A stretch of 64,000 nt of DNA from the NCBI GenBank assembly GCA_009760885.1, contig CM019692.1:56844964-56908963 (forward strand). Direction: 5' to 3'. The DNA comes from Achatina immaculata. Lineage: Eukaryota > Mollusca > Gastropoda > Stylommatophora > Achatinidae. The notes under the pieces were generated by a model. It did not search any database and was not told the DNA's origin. It worked only from the letters and a program-made list of their open reading frames with translations. The first letter of the stretch is position 1; each line of letters starts with the position of its first letter. Shown here one piece after another: positions 55,268 through 64,000 of this stretch. The position numbers and the translations under genes were made by a program.

Positions 55268-55437
55268 TACAAGAGATTCTGGTACTATGTACAAAGAGCC
55301 TCTGGATTAATCAGACGCTGTTAATCTGCATCTTATATTTTGTAGAAATTTCTCCGGCTGTGACCGTGTTTATGTCACGTTTAATGTGAAACATTGAAGA
55401 GATAAGGGTATTTCGTTGGTGGATGCGGACCGAATGA
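55268..55437. repeat. dispersed 170-bp repeat, copy 2
   Basis: Matches 52745-52915 through GGTACTATGTACAAAGAGCC, GCATCTTATATTTTGTAGAA and TATTTCGTTGGTGGATGCGG. A GGCRAGAGAAATAGATRRYGACGCT block occurs on both sides (about 55227 and 55442), like a direct repeat flanking it. Confidence 0.8.
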
Positions 55438-56594
55438 AAACGGCGAGAGAAATAGATGATGACGCTACGTGAAATACAGGAGGTTAAAAATGAGGAAACA
55501 TTTTCAAAAGATAAGATCATTTTAAACAGATGAGCAGTGGACGCCAGGCAGTTTATAGAAAAATCAATAGCCTCTTTCAGGTTGTTGAAGACTTCAGAAA
55601 TAATGTTCCAAAGAAGAGCTTCACAGTTATCACTTGTCAAGACATGTAAGAGACATTTTTGTTTAGTCAAAAGCTTAAAAACAGCCAGGAGAATATCTCA
55701 TTACAGATTACATGCACATATTTCAGCTCACATATATAGCTGTTTTCTTGCTTCTACAAAACTTGCAAGGAAAACATTCTACAAAACTTGTATGAAAAAC
55801 AATCATAGCTAATGGAAAAGAATGATGACTTCTAAGATAATAAACGAATGAATCACGGCCAGTGTACACAATCAGAACTATGCAATGTGCTGGTAACGAC
55901 AAGTCAGATAATATATTATATATTAATATAAAATATTAAAAATAAAAAGATAAAATATTGTAGTAAAATATGGTATAATTTGATATTTATAGTAAAATAT
56001 TATTAATAACTCAGATAATACATTAAGAAAATATAAGACAGGGTGGCAAAAACAAAAGTTATGCAGAGACCGACACGCGGTAAAAGTGTAGAGGTTCAGA
56101 TATGACGCACCTTCCGCCATATAAGAGGCATCTTTTTCCTGAGAAATCCTCCACAAATCACTCTGCCTCCTATAACTCCATGGTTAGGTTTATGTAACCC
56201 ATTTGGCAGAGGTTCACTGCTACTAGACTAACACCTAAACACTCATGTCTATCACACTATTGTTCTGAAAACCTGAAAATTATACAACACATCCAGCGAT
56301 ATCCTTGTTTCCAGACACTTAGTGACTTACCGTACTTATCTGCTGTAACATTTCGTTCTTTACTTTTGAGTATTAGTGATTAATCAGTGGAAAACTGAGA
56401 CCAAAAAACCATAACAAACAAACAAAAAACACACAAATACGTAAAATATGCAAAATGACTACGATATCTTCATGATGTAAGTAAGAGACAGCCATTGATT
56501 GTGGTTTTAGTGCTTACACCTTACACGGACGGCCAAAGCCGTCATCGTCAGCTCCGACACAAGATATACTTACTTGTATTTTCAATTAGAATAA
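55438..56594. other. no gene recognised
   Basis: Very AT-rich around 55900-56010. The frame at 55311-55670 (-) partly overlaps the dispersed repeat and has no recognised domain. Confidence 0.35.
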
Positions 56595-56607
56595 GTAAAC
56601 TGTGATC

Positions 56608-56949
56608 TTGTCTTGATCTTGTGCTATCTCCCTGTTACTGCGAGCTGATGTTTTTTGCGGCTGATGCTGTGGAGATGTTGGACTACAGCATCGTATCGGC
56701 GTGAGAGCGGGTTATGGCAGCTATTTTTTCAGCTAAAAAAAAGCAGAGGGTGTGTAATGCTTCTTTAGCAGACTCCACCACTGTGGGGACTATGGCGATC
56801 TCTGCCCCGTTAGCCAGGCAAAGCCTGTTACTGGGGGTACTAACGGAAAGGTGGGACAGGGTCTTGGTCAACTATGGTTCCCTAACCTTTACGCTAGCAT
56901 ATCATCCACTGGTCGCTGATTGCCAAATAGGACAGCGTCTTCTCTCTGG
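56608..56949 (-). mobile_element. retroposon family R, copy 2
   Basis: About 340 bp matching 61959-62296. The flanks GTAAACTGTGATC (56595-56607) and GTAAACTTGATC (56950-56961) look like a target duplication with one mismatch and one indel. CTTGTCTTGATCTTG at the left is read as the simple 3' tail of a minus-strand insertion. Confidence 0.82.
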
Positions 56950-56961
56950 GTAAACTTGATC

Positions 56962-57889
56962 AAACAGTTAAAGTGGCCAGATCAATTCTTTCTTTTTTAA
57001 AATAAAATCCTCGGGAAATTTATTGAGAAAATGAATAGTTTTATGCTGAAGATGTAGATATAATTTTACATCAGTAAATTAAGCGTTAGCTATTTGTACA
57101 GATATAAATATTTCTTCTATTTGCGTGTTTTTTCTTTATGAAAGTTCATTAGGGGAATATCCAGCAGCGCGCAGTCTTTAAGTAGAACCCCATGTAGCTC
57201 ACGAAAACTAAGGGGTTCTTTGTTTTTATTGCAAAATATCCCTTGCCAAATTATAGGTGCGTCTTATACCCAGATGCGTCTTATATAGCGGGAAATACGG
57301 TAATTCTCTCTCCTCCCTGTCTTTGTTTTTATCTCCTTTCCCTACTCTCATGGAAAACAAGAAATTTTAAAAAACAAAACATACATGCTTGTTTTAATCA
57401 ATATGGCAGAAAACGTGCTGCTCCTTAAATTGTTCCAACACTCATTAATTTTGCTTAATTTGAAACCTGCCATTTCGAAAACGACGCAGAGGGAAAAAAA
57501 AAGAAGCAAACCCTGCGCTAGAACGTAGAGTCCATTATAAACTCACACAGAGAGGAGATATGTAGCAAAAGTGATAACAAGCCCAGAAGACGCTGTCTGC
57601 ATAATGAAAGGAACAATTCATTTTGTGAGGAATGAACATTTGACAGTAATGAGAGTTCAGAAAATTTATTATCCGTTCTCTTATGAAATTTTATACGGCA
57701 AAGAATTCTCTCCGGCGCTCGTCTTCGAAACATCGACACTAAACCCAACAGTGAATAGAGTTCACAAAGTCAGATTTTTAAAAATGTAATATAATAAATA
57801 ATTTGAAATAAAATGGGGTGAGAGATTTGAAGAGATCTTTTGTTACATAAAAACTTCATGAAATAGTAATTGAATACAGCAGGCTTAAT
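56962..57889. other. no gene recognised
   Basis: GTGCGTCTTATACC and ATGCGTCTTATATAGCGGGA near 57257-57292 look like part of a dispersed repeat. The frame at 57571-57789 (+) has no known domain. Confidence 0.35.
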
Positions 57890-58183
57890 GGTTAGAAGAA
57901 GAAGAACAACAAAGAAGAAGAAGAAGAAGAGGAGGAGGAGGAAAAGAAAAAAAGAGGATGAGAAGGAGGAGGAGGAGAAGGATAAGATGAGGAAAAAAGG
58001 AAGGAAGAAGAAAAAGAAGGAGGAGGAGAAGGATAGAGTGAGGGGAAAAGAAGGAAGAGGAAGAAAAAGAAGAAGGATGAAGAAGGGGGAGAAAAAGGAT
58101 AGAATTATGGAAATAGGAAGGAAAGAAGTAAGGAAGGAGGAATGAAGGAAGGAAAGAAAGAAGAAGAAGAAGAAGAAGAACCA
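57890..58183. repeat. purine-only AAG/GGA tract
   Basis: Nearly 300 bp of almost pure A/G on the plus strand, decayed (GAA)n/(GGA)n. The Lys/Glu-rich plus and Leu/Ser-rich minus frames are compositional artefacts. Confidence 0.93.
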
Positions 58184-59678
58184 TCACGGATGCTCGTCAT
58201 GGACATGGGGACATTTGTGCCTATCAAAAAAACTATTCAACCTTCAGCCTACCTGGTCTGACGTGTTTCATCTCCTGTCACGTTCCCTATCACTTTTTAA
58301 CTTTTATCATGACGTTTTATCTTTATGTGCACTCCATTCCCCCCCCCTTTATACTTTGCTCCATTTACTCCCTTCGTGGCTTGTCTTTGTGTTGTTCTTT
58401 ATACAACGGTATTTCAATTAAGGTTTCCCAGTTCCTGTGGCTTATACAAGTAATTCAAATGCTTCTCTACTTTTGTTTTCCAGTATTAAAACACCGGCAG
58501 CCAGTCTTCGGAAATGTGCAACGAAAACTTGAAAAGCCTTGAAGTAGGTAACTGTATCTCTGAAATCGATGAAGAAACTAATTTTCACTACATTAAAAAG
58601 TGACGTGCCAATTTTTCTATGAGTTTTTTTTTCCATGAAAATAAACTGATGCGAATGTAGAATATTTTCGAAGAGAAATCTTACACTGGCCATGGGATAT
58701 TCTTTTTTGGGTACTTGGTTATTTCCTTTTTTAACTCCTTTTGTCACTTTCCACACGTATTTAAAATCCGTTTGTCACTTTCCACGTATTTTAAATCCGT
58801 TTGTCACTTCTCGCGTATTTAAAATCCTTTTATCACTTTCCACATAATCCTTTCGTCACTTTCCACGTATTTAAACATCCTTTTTTGTCACCTTTCACGT
58901 ATACATTACATATGCTAGACTTCCGCTTGGATTATCTAATAACATTAACGGTTACAAGCAAAGAGTTGTAGGGAAACTCTCCCACATATCAAGATAGTGG
59001 ACGTTCAGCTCTCCCTCCTATGGTTTGAGTCCCAGGTCAGCCCATCTTTTCCGCAGGAGTTACGTGACTTGTTTTCCTATTTTCCGTTAAAGACCTTTTC
59101 GTGATGCCAGTTTGCCCGTTTGTATTCTGACTAGATGGCCAAATCAATTCAATCAATTTCAGAAGCCAAATTTGCGAAATTCAGTTTGTGGCTTTCTTTA
59201 AATGGGAAACTAGGAAGAAGGAAACAAATAATGAAGAAACAAGAGTGGGTTTTTTTTCTGTCTTTTGTTTCTTTTCTCGTTCATTGCCGTAAAATGTTCA
59301 TTCTTGCTAAAAAAAAATTCAAATTTTGATTCCTAATTAGGAGTCTGGACTTCAAATTTGGCAGGAAAATTTGCGAGTTAAAAAATCTGGACGATGTGCA
59401 GCAATAATGGCTTCATATATTTGCAGAGGTCATGTTGTGTTTAAGTAAAAAAGTGTCCACATACAGAAAACTAGATTGTGAGAATTGCTATTCGAAACTT
59501 TGCTGCCTACCTTCCTGTGTAAAACTGCTGTATAGATCATCAACTCTGAAAGACCGAATGATTTGATTGGCTGTTTTCTGTGTCGGGAGGCTTTGACCAT
59601 CATGCTTCTCAACACCCGCATTTCACTGCGTTATCTGTCACTTCCGTTACCTTCACTTCAACACGCCGCCTAGTCTGA
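58184..59678. other. no gene recognised; short 28-30 bp repeat at 58736-58900
   Basis: TTTGTCACTTTCCACGTATT followed by TAAAATCCG recurs about five times between 58736 and 58900. GGTTTGAGTCCCAGGTC near 59023 resembles a B box of an old SINE. No gene seen. Confidence 0.45.
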
Positions 59679-60616
59679 CGAGGGTCATACCGAAAGTCTT
59701 GAGCAAATTTTTTAAATTAGAATTTATAGATAGAGAAAATATAAATATATCTCCTTAATCTGCATCCTTTTCTTCACCTTTCAACATAATCTCAATTTCT
59801 CTGCACACATTTTCTCCATCGCTCTGCAAGTTAGAAAATACCCTCCTGGTAGAAATCCCGTTCCAGCTGACCGAAGGCACAGACGCACTGCTCTCTGGAC
59901 GTTCTCTTTTGTGTCGTAATGATGGCCTCGCATTTTCTCTTTCACAAATCCGAAAAGATGGTAATCACTGGGCGCCAGATCGGGGCTATAGGCAGAGTGT
60001 GGAAGAACTTCCCAACCTATTTTCTGAATTTCCATAGTTGTCCAGTTTTTCTCACAGTTTTGTGATCTACAGTCAACAAACGTGGGACCCAGCGGGCACA
60101 AACTTTTCTATAGCCTAGGGTTTCAATCATTTCCTTACTGCATCGTGTCCTATTCCAAGATTTACAGCAGTTTCAGATACTGTGACACGTCTGTCTTGTG
60201 TAATAACGTCGTCAACCCTTTCCACGTTGCGTTTAGTGGAGGCAGTTCGAGGGCGACAGCTGCGAGGCATATCGTGGATGCTCGTGTTTCCATCTTTGAA
60301 ATGTTTCACCAACCTCCTAACACTGCTAGCACTCATACACACATCTCCATAGGCAAGTTGAAGCCTTTGGTGAATTTTACCAGTGGGGATTTTCCCTTTA
60401 ACGAGGAACTCAATAACACCACTTTGGCGTAACGAAACTTCAGCACCCGCCGTTTTGTTTCTGCACCGCGTGGTCACGTGACACATGATGGTGACGTAAT
60501 GTGATCTCTACATGAAGTGCAAAGGATGCAGATTAAGGTGATACATTTATATTTTCTCAATCTATAAATTCTGATTTTTTAAAACATTTTGCTCACGACT
60601 TTCGGTATGAACCTCG
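59679..60616 (-). mobile_element. mariner element with ~90-bp inverted repeats, internally deleted
   Basis: The ends CGAGGGTCATACCGAAAGTC (59679) and the complement of the right end, CGAGGTTCATACCGAAAGTC, continue as inverted repeats for about 90 bp up to TTAATCTGCATCC. The minus strand keeps a mariner-type helix-turn-helix region at 60127-60486: EVSLRQSGVIEFLVKGKI, SSVRRLVKHFKDGNTSIHD, RRVTVSETAVNLGIGHDAVR. Past a break, the C-terminal block at 59781-60101 holds SAYSPDLAPSDYHLFGFVKE (third catalytic Asp). The middle of the catalytic domain, with the first two Asp residues, is absent. The right flank is TA but the left is GA, so the target duplication is one base off. Confidence 0.88.
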
Positions 60617-60663
60617 TAGACATTATTTTTTGGCATTTCTCCTTCCTTTTTTTCCCCCTTAAG

Positions 60664-61215
60664 TTTTCCAGTGATTACCAGATTCTCTAACTTCTGTCTT
60701 CTCTTGACATTTCCTGTGATTACCAGGTTCTCTAACTTCTATCTTCTCTTGACATTTCCAGTGATTACCAGGTTCTCTAACTTCTATCTTCACTTGACAT
60801 TTCCAGTGATTACCAGATTCTCTAACTTCTGCCTTATCTTGACATTTCCAGTGATTACCAGATTCTCTAACTTCTGTCTTCTCTTGACATTTCCAGTGAT
60901 TACCAGGTTCTCTAACTTCTATCTTCTCTTGACATTTCCAGTGATTACCAGGTTCTCTAACTTTTATCTTCTCTTGACATTTCCTGTGATTACCAGGTTC
61001 TCTAACTTTTATCTTCTCTTGACATTTCCAGTGATTACCAGGTTCTCTAACTTCTATCTTCTCTTGACATTTCCAGTGATTACCAGGTTCTCTAACTTCT
61101 ATCTTCTCTTGACATTTCCAGTGATTATCAGGTTCTCTAACTTCTATCTTCTCTTGACATTTCCAGTGATTACTAGTTCTCCAACTTCTGTCTTCTCTTG
61201 ACATTTACAGTGAAA
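60664..61215. repeat. 45-bp minisatellite, about 12 units
   Basis: GTGATTACCAGGTTCTCTAA followed by CTTCTATCTTCTCTTGACATTTCCA recurs at 45 bp. The unit length gives a 176-codon plus and a 181-codon minus open frame over the same DNA. Units split into GGTTCTC/CTTCTATC and GATTCTC/CTTCTGTC types. These are not genes. Confidence 0.95.
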
Positions 61216-61826
61216 GTTGATTGTCTGTTCTTATATTTTTATTTATGGTTTTTTTTTCATCAAAGGGATTACAGAGAGAGGAGTAACAAAGAAAAAATAA
61301 CGGAGAAAACCGTAAAGGAAAGATTTTTTTTTCTTGCTTGAAGGGTGTATCATTCACATGATCAGACTTGGCTTAAAAGAGACTGATGCCTGTCTTTATA
61401 TTACAGAAAGCATAGAAGGAACCCATTTTTCGTCAATCTTAACAGCCATTGCGGAATATTCCTTTGTCGGCTGTCAAATATTTCGCTAATGTTGATACTA
61501 AAGATGTGGTAAATATTCGATTCGAATTCGTGTTCGGCTGAATATGAGCAAAATTATAATGTCATATTTAAAGAAGAATAGAGCTGTCAGATTTAAAATT
61601 CTCAAACGGGTTATTTCTCCTGCATTGCGCTCGTATGTTTTTTTGTCAGATTAAACAGGAGAGTGAAATGTTGAAAAAAATAGCATGCATTTAGTATCTA
61701 TTTTCTCTGCAAAAGTCTAAAATAGTTGAAGATTGGCTTCAGGAAATAAATAGCCTGAAGTTTAGCGTCGCATTTCTGACAGTATTTATAAAATCATTTT
61801 TTAATATTCACGTTTTAATCTTGTTT

Positions 61827-61880
<54 letters not shown>

Positions 61881-61945
61881 GTCTCTGTCAATCAACTAAC
61901 TGTATTCGAATTGATTTTTGGTCACAAAAACTGAATATTCGAATT
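61216..61945. other. no gene recognised; (TC)n tract
   Basis: (CT)n with GT interruptions at about 61830-61888. TATTCGAATTCAGTCGAAT-like palindromic sequence near 61935 holds the target of the R insertion. Confidence 0.4.
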
Positions 61946-61958
61946 CAGTCGAATACTT
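61946..61958. repeat. 13-bp target-site duplication, left copy
   Basis: CAGTCGAATACTT, repeated exactly at 62297-62309. Confidence 0.9.
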
Positions 61959-62296
61959 GTCTTGTCTTGTGCTATCTCTCTGTAACTGCGAGCTGGTGTT
62001 CTTTGCAGCCGATGCTGTGGAGGTGTTGCGCTACAGCATTGTGTCGGCGTGGGAGTGGGTTGTGGCAGCTAATTTTTCAGTCCCGAAGTACAGCGAAAAA
62101 GCAGAGGGTGTGCAGTGCTTCTTTAGCAGACTCCACCACCATGGAGACCATGGGGATCCCTGCCCCGTTAGCCAGGCTAGGCCTGTTAGTGGGGGGGGGG
62201 ACCTGTTACTGGGAATACGAACGGAGAAGTGGGACAGGTTCTTGGTCTTGTTCGCCATGGATCGCTGACTGCCTAATCGGACAGGGTCTTCACACA
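61959..62296 (-). mobile_element. retroposon family R, copy 3, with exact target duplication
   Basis: The 338-bp insertion is bounded by two perfect copies of CAGTCGAATACTT. It starts GTCTTGTCTTGTGCTATCTC, which on the minus strand is a 3' (ACAAG)n-like tail, so the element points left. The minus-strand open frame 62031-62297 is partly conserved between copies (NLSHFSVRIPSNR here, TLSHLSVSTPSNR in copy 2; SHADTML in both). No A/B box or RT is visible, so it is either a SINE of unknown head or the 3' end of an unseen LINE. Confidence 0.88.
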
Positions 62297-62309
62297 CAGT
62301 CGAATACTT

Positions 62310-63429
62310 AAAACGCCCCTTTCGTGCTGTTAGATGGTCGAGTGGGCACCTCTTTTGAAAGTGTTAGATGATCGAGTGGACAGTGGGATGTTTTTCATGG
62401 CCAGGCGACTGCCCGCCCATGCCAGAGTCCATGGTTCGAGTTCCAGGTAATTCTCCTCTCATTTTTCTTTTCTCATGTCTAAAATGCTTTGTCTGCTATT
62501 TCTGGAACACTTACCATGCAGCAGTGGGCTAGATCACTTTACTGTGCAAAAAACTTTGCTGTTTTCATGTTAATTTTCTTTTACTTACTTGATCTATGCT
62601 ATGAAACTCCATGGCGTGAGGATGGACTATCTAGTCTTTCCACAGATTCATGTCTTTGTATTCCCTTCTCCCTCTTTTTGTTTACTTTCTTCCAACTTTC
62701 TATACCACGTTATCACGCCTACCTCATTCTGTAGCACCTTCCTTGTATGTCCTTCTTGTTATGATCTTTTAAAATAACAGTCTTCAAGTAGTTCCTTTTG
62801 AAGTGCTTTCATGTAATCATCTTCACGTCTTTCTTTCGATTATGCTTAAAAAAGGATGGAGGTTTTTTTTTTTAAAATCAGCTTTTCCACTGTTTTCTTT
62901 AATATTGATCCTTTCAAATGATCACTTTTCCTTCCTTTACCCTGCGAAGCCTGACTGTGTTTCTAATCATGGCCTTATAATTAACTTTGTCTCTTCATTA
63001 GCTTCTGCTGGCCACTTTTATTGACTGTTTCATACATCCAATGAATTCTCGGCACCCTGCTCAGAAACTGTATTTCTGTCTCGTCTGATGATCGTTTTAT
63101 TTGATTTGTGTACTATTCTCCAAGAACCATCTACAAATGATGAGATCCTTTTTTAAAAAAAAATTCTTCTTCTTGACATTATAAAAGGTAAAATATAAGT
63201 TTTAATTCTTCTTCTTGATATTACAATAGTTCAAATGTAAGTTGTTTTTTTTTTCGTCTCTAATTCATTAAAAATTTGTTTCGCTCTCCATAACAGACTC
63301 AGTGTAGATTTTAACAGGTTTTTTTTTTTTTTACTTTTGTTAAATTTCAGCCAGGGTAGCTGTTTATTTGTATTTAGTTTGTTTTTTTTTATATCTGTGT
63401 TTTGAGACCGATTTTACAATTACATTGAC
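62310..63429. other. no gene recognised
   Basis: ATGGTTCGAGTTCCAGG near 62433 with TTAGATGATCGAGTGGACAG near 62363 may be a tRNA-like SINE head. The remainder is T-rich, with AATTCTTCTTCTTGA repeated at about 63162 and 63205. Confidence 0.35.
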
Positions 63430-63900
63430 CAATGTAGCATTGAAGTGAAATCCAGCTGAATCAGTTGGGAAGTGCAGCTATCTTGGATCTACAGTTACAG
63501 CCACTTTGTCTGTATATGAGGAGATCAATACACGAATATGAAGGGAATGGTAAACTAAAGAAAATCTCATGGAACAGCAGAAGATTAACACTGAATGGAA
63601 CGAGTCTTATATCTCTGACTTTTGTGTTTGCCATTCTTTTATATGGTTATGAAAGGTGGTGGACAATGTATTCAAGCCATAAGGGAAAAAAAAGTTTCTA
63701 ACTTCAACGCTCTCGTTTAATAATAAACATAAAGCCCAAAGACAGAGTAACCAACTCTGAGGATATGCAGCGTGTTATGCTTGTATCCATGGAAGAGTAC
63801 CCCAAACAGAAGACCTGGGTCGGTTGGTGCATGTAGTAAGGATAAATGACGGGCCGGATTACCTCGCAAATTTTCTGTGGTAAATTTGTGCAGAGAAGGA
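63430..63900 (+). pseudogene. non-LTR retrotransposon ORF2 C-terminal fragment (family 6)
   Basis: Frames encode CSYLGSTVTATLSVYEEINT (about 63471-63530), then after frameshifts SLISLTFVFAILLYGYERWW (about 63604-63663) and IKPKDRVTNSEDM (about 63730). This is the YLGSxV...EIxxRI...LLYGxExW order found after the RT domain of LINEs. It is distinct in sequence from families 1-4 and is decayed. Confidence 0.75.
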
Positions 63901-64000
63901 GGCCGTAATATAAACCTAAAGAAATCTAAACATGTCTCTAAATCATCAGCGCGACATTGTTCTTTCAACAACTACTTGGTCTGGGAAGAACTTGTGGGAG

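Noticed and set aside
57571..57789. 72-codon frame as a small gene
   Set aside because: The peptide does not look like pure repeat translation, but I recognise no family, splice sites or conservation signal.
57890..58145. Lys/Glu-rich nuclear protein
   Set aside because: Pure purine tract, so the composition alone gives Lys, Glu, Arg and Gly codons without stops.
60659..61204. 181-codon minus and 176-codon plus open frames as real repetitive proteins
   Set aside because: Both cover the same 45-bp minisatellite. The unit length is divisible by 3, so stops are avoided on both strands. There is no domain, splice or start context.

Overview
The window is eukaryotic, intron- and intergene-rich DNA, most likely from a mollusc and perhaps a heterobranch gastropod. 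This is an inference from the style of the repeats and from one lectin exon; no species marker is visible. AT-rich non-coding sequence dominates, nothing looks bacterial or viral, and I see no intact tRNA, rRNA or CRISPR.

Only two stretches look like host coding sequence. At 38629-38867 (+) is a well-formed internal exon encoding the first half of a galactose-binding (SUEL/EVA-1 type) lectin domain. Its 3' splice site is the last member of a 31-bp tandem array, and each of the other five units carries a CAG|GTAAG junction, the motif of a recursive splice site. At 44169-44264 (-) is a possible last coding exon with a stop codon and a nearby AATAAA. I could not identify its product. The partner exons of both are not recognised in the window.

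The rest is layered mobile DNA. (1) At least six non-LTR retrotransposon families are present, mostly as 5'-truncated 3' ends. Family 1 (RT/endonuclease, (TGA)n tail) has three long copies at 3051-3926, 29198-31152 and 49701-51070, each with a visible or probable target-site duplication. Other pieces include an RNase H-bearing element at 995-2250, family 2 (33195-34565), family 3 (32780-33146, 42895-43545), family 4 (six or more pieces) and a CR1/Jockey-like element at 24911-25749 and 27125-27780. (2) Penelope-like remnants lie at 53630-54412 and 9880-10430. (3) Two mariner elements are present: a full-length 1295-bp DD34D pseudogene at 47337-48631 with TA duplications, and an internally deleted copy with ~90-bp terminal repeats at 59679-60616. 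(4) A hAT-like non-autonomous element lies at 41856-42298, with a relative at 29085-31290 that is split by a family 1 insertion. (5) tRNA-headed SINEs share a common core. (6) A ~340-bp retroposon family ('R') has four copies, one with a perfect 13-bp target-site duplication.

More than 20 minisatellites and microsatellites lie between these elements. Several can be traced to a mobile-element segment, including two SINE-derived arrays, one of which multiplies the pol III B box. The long open frames in the 45-bp, 30-bp and purine-rich arrays are consequences of repeat structure, not genes. Family names are working labels; clade assignments are by motif recognition only.
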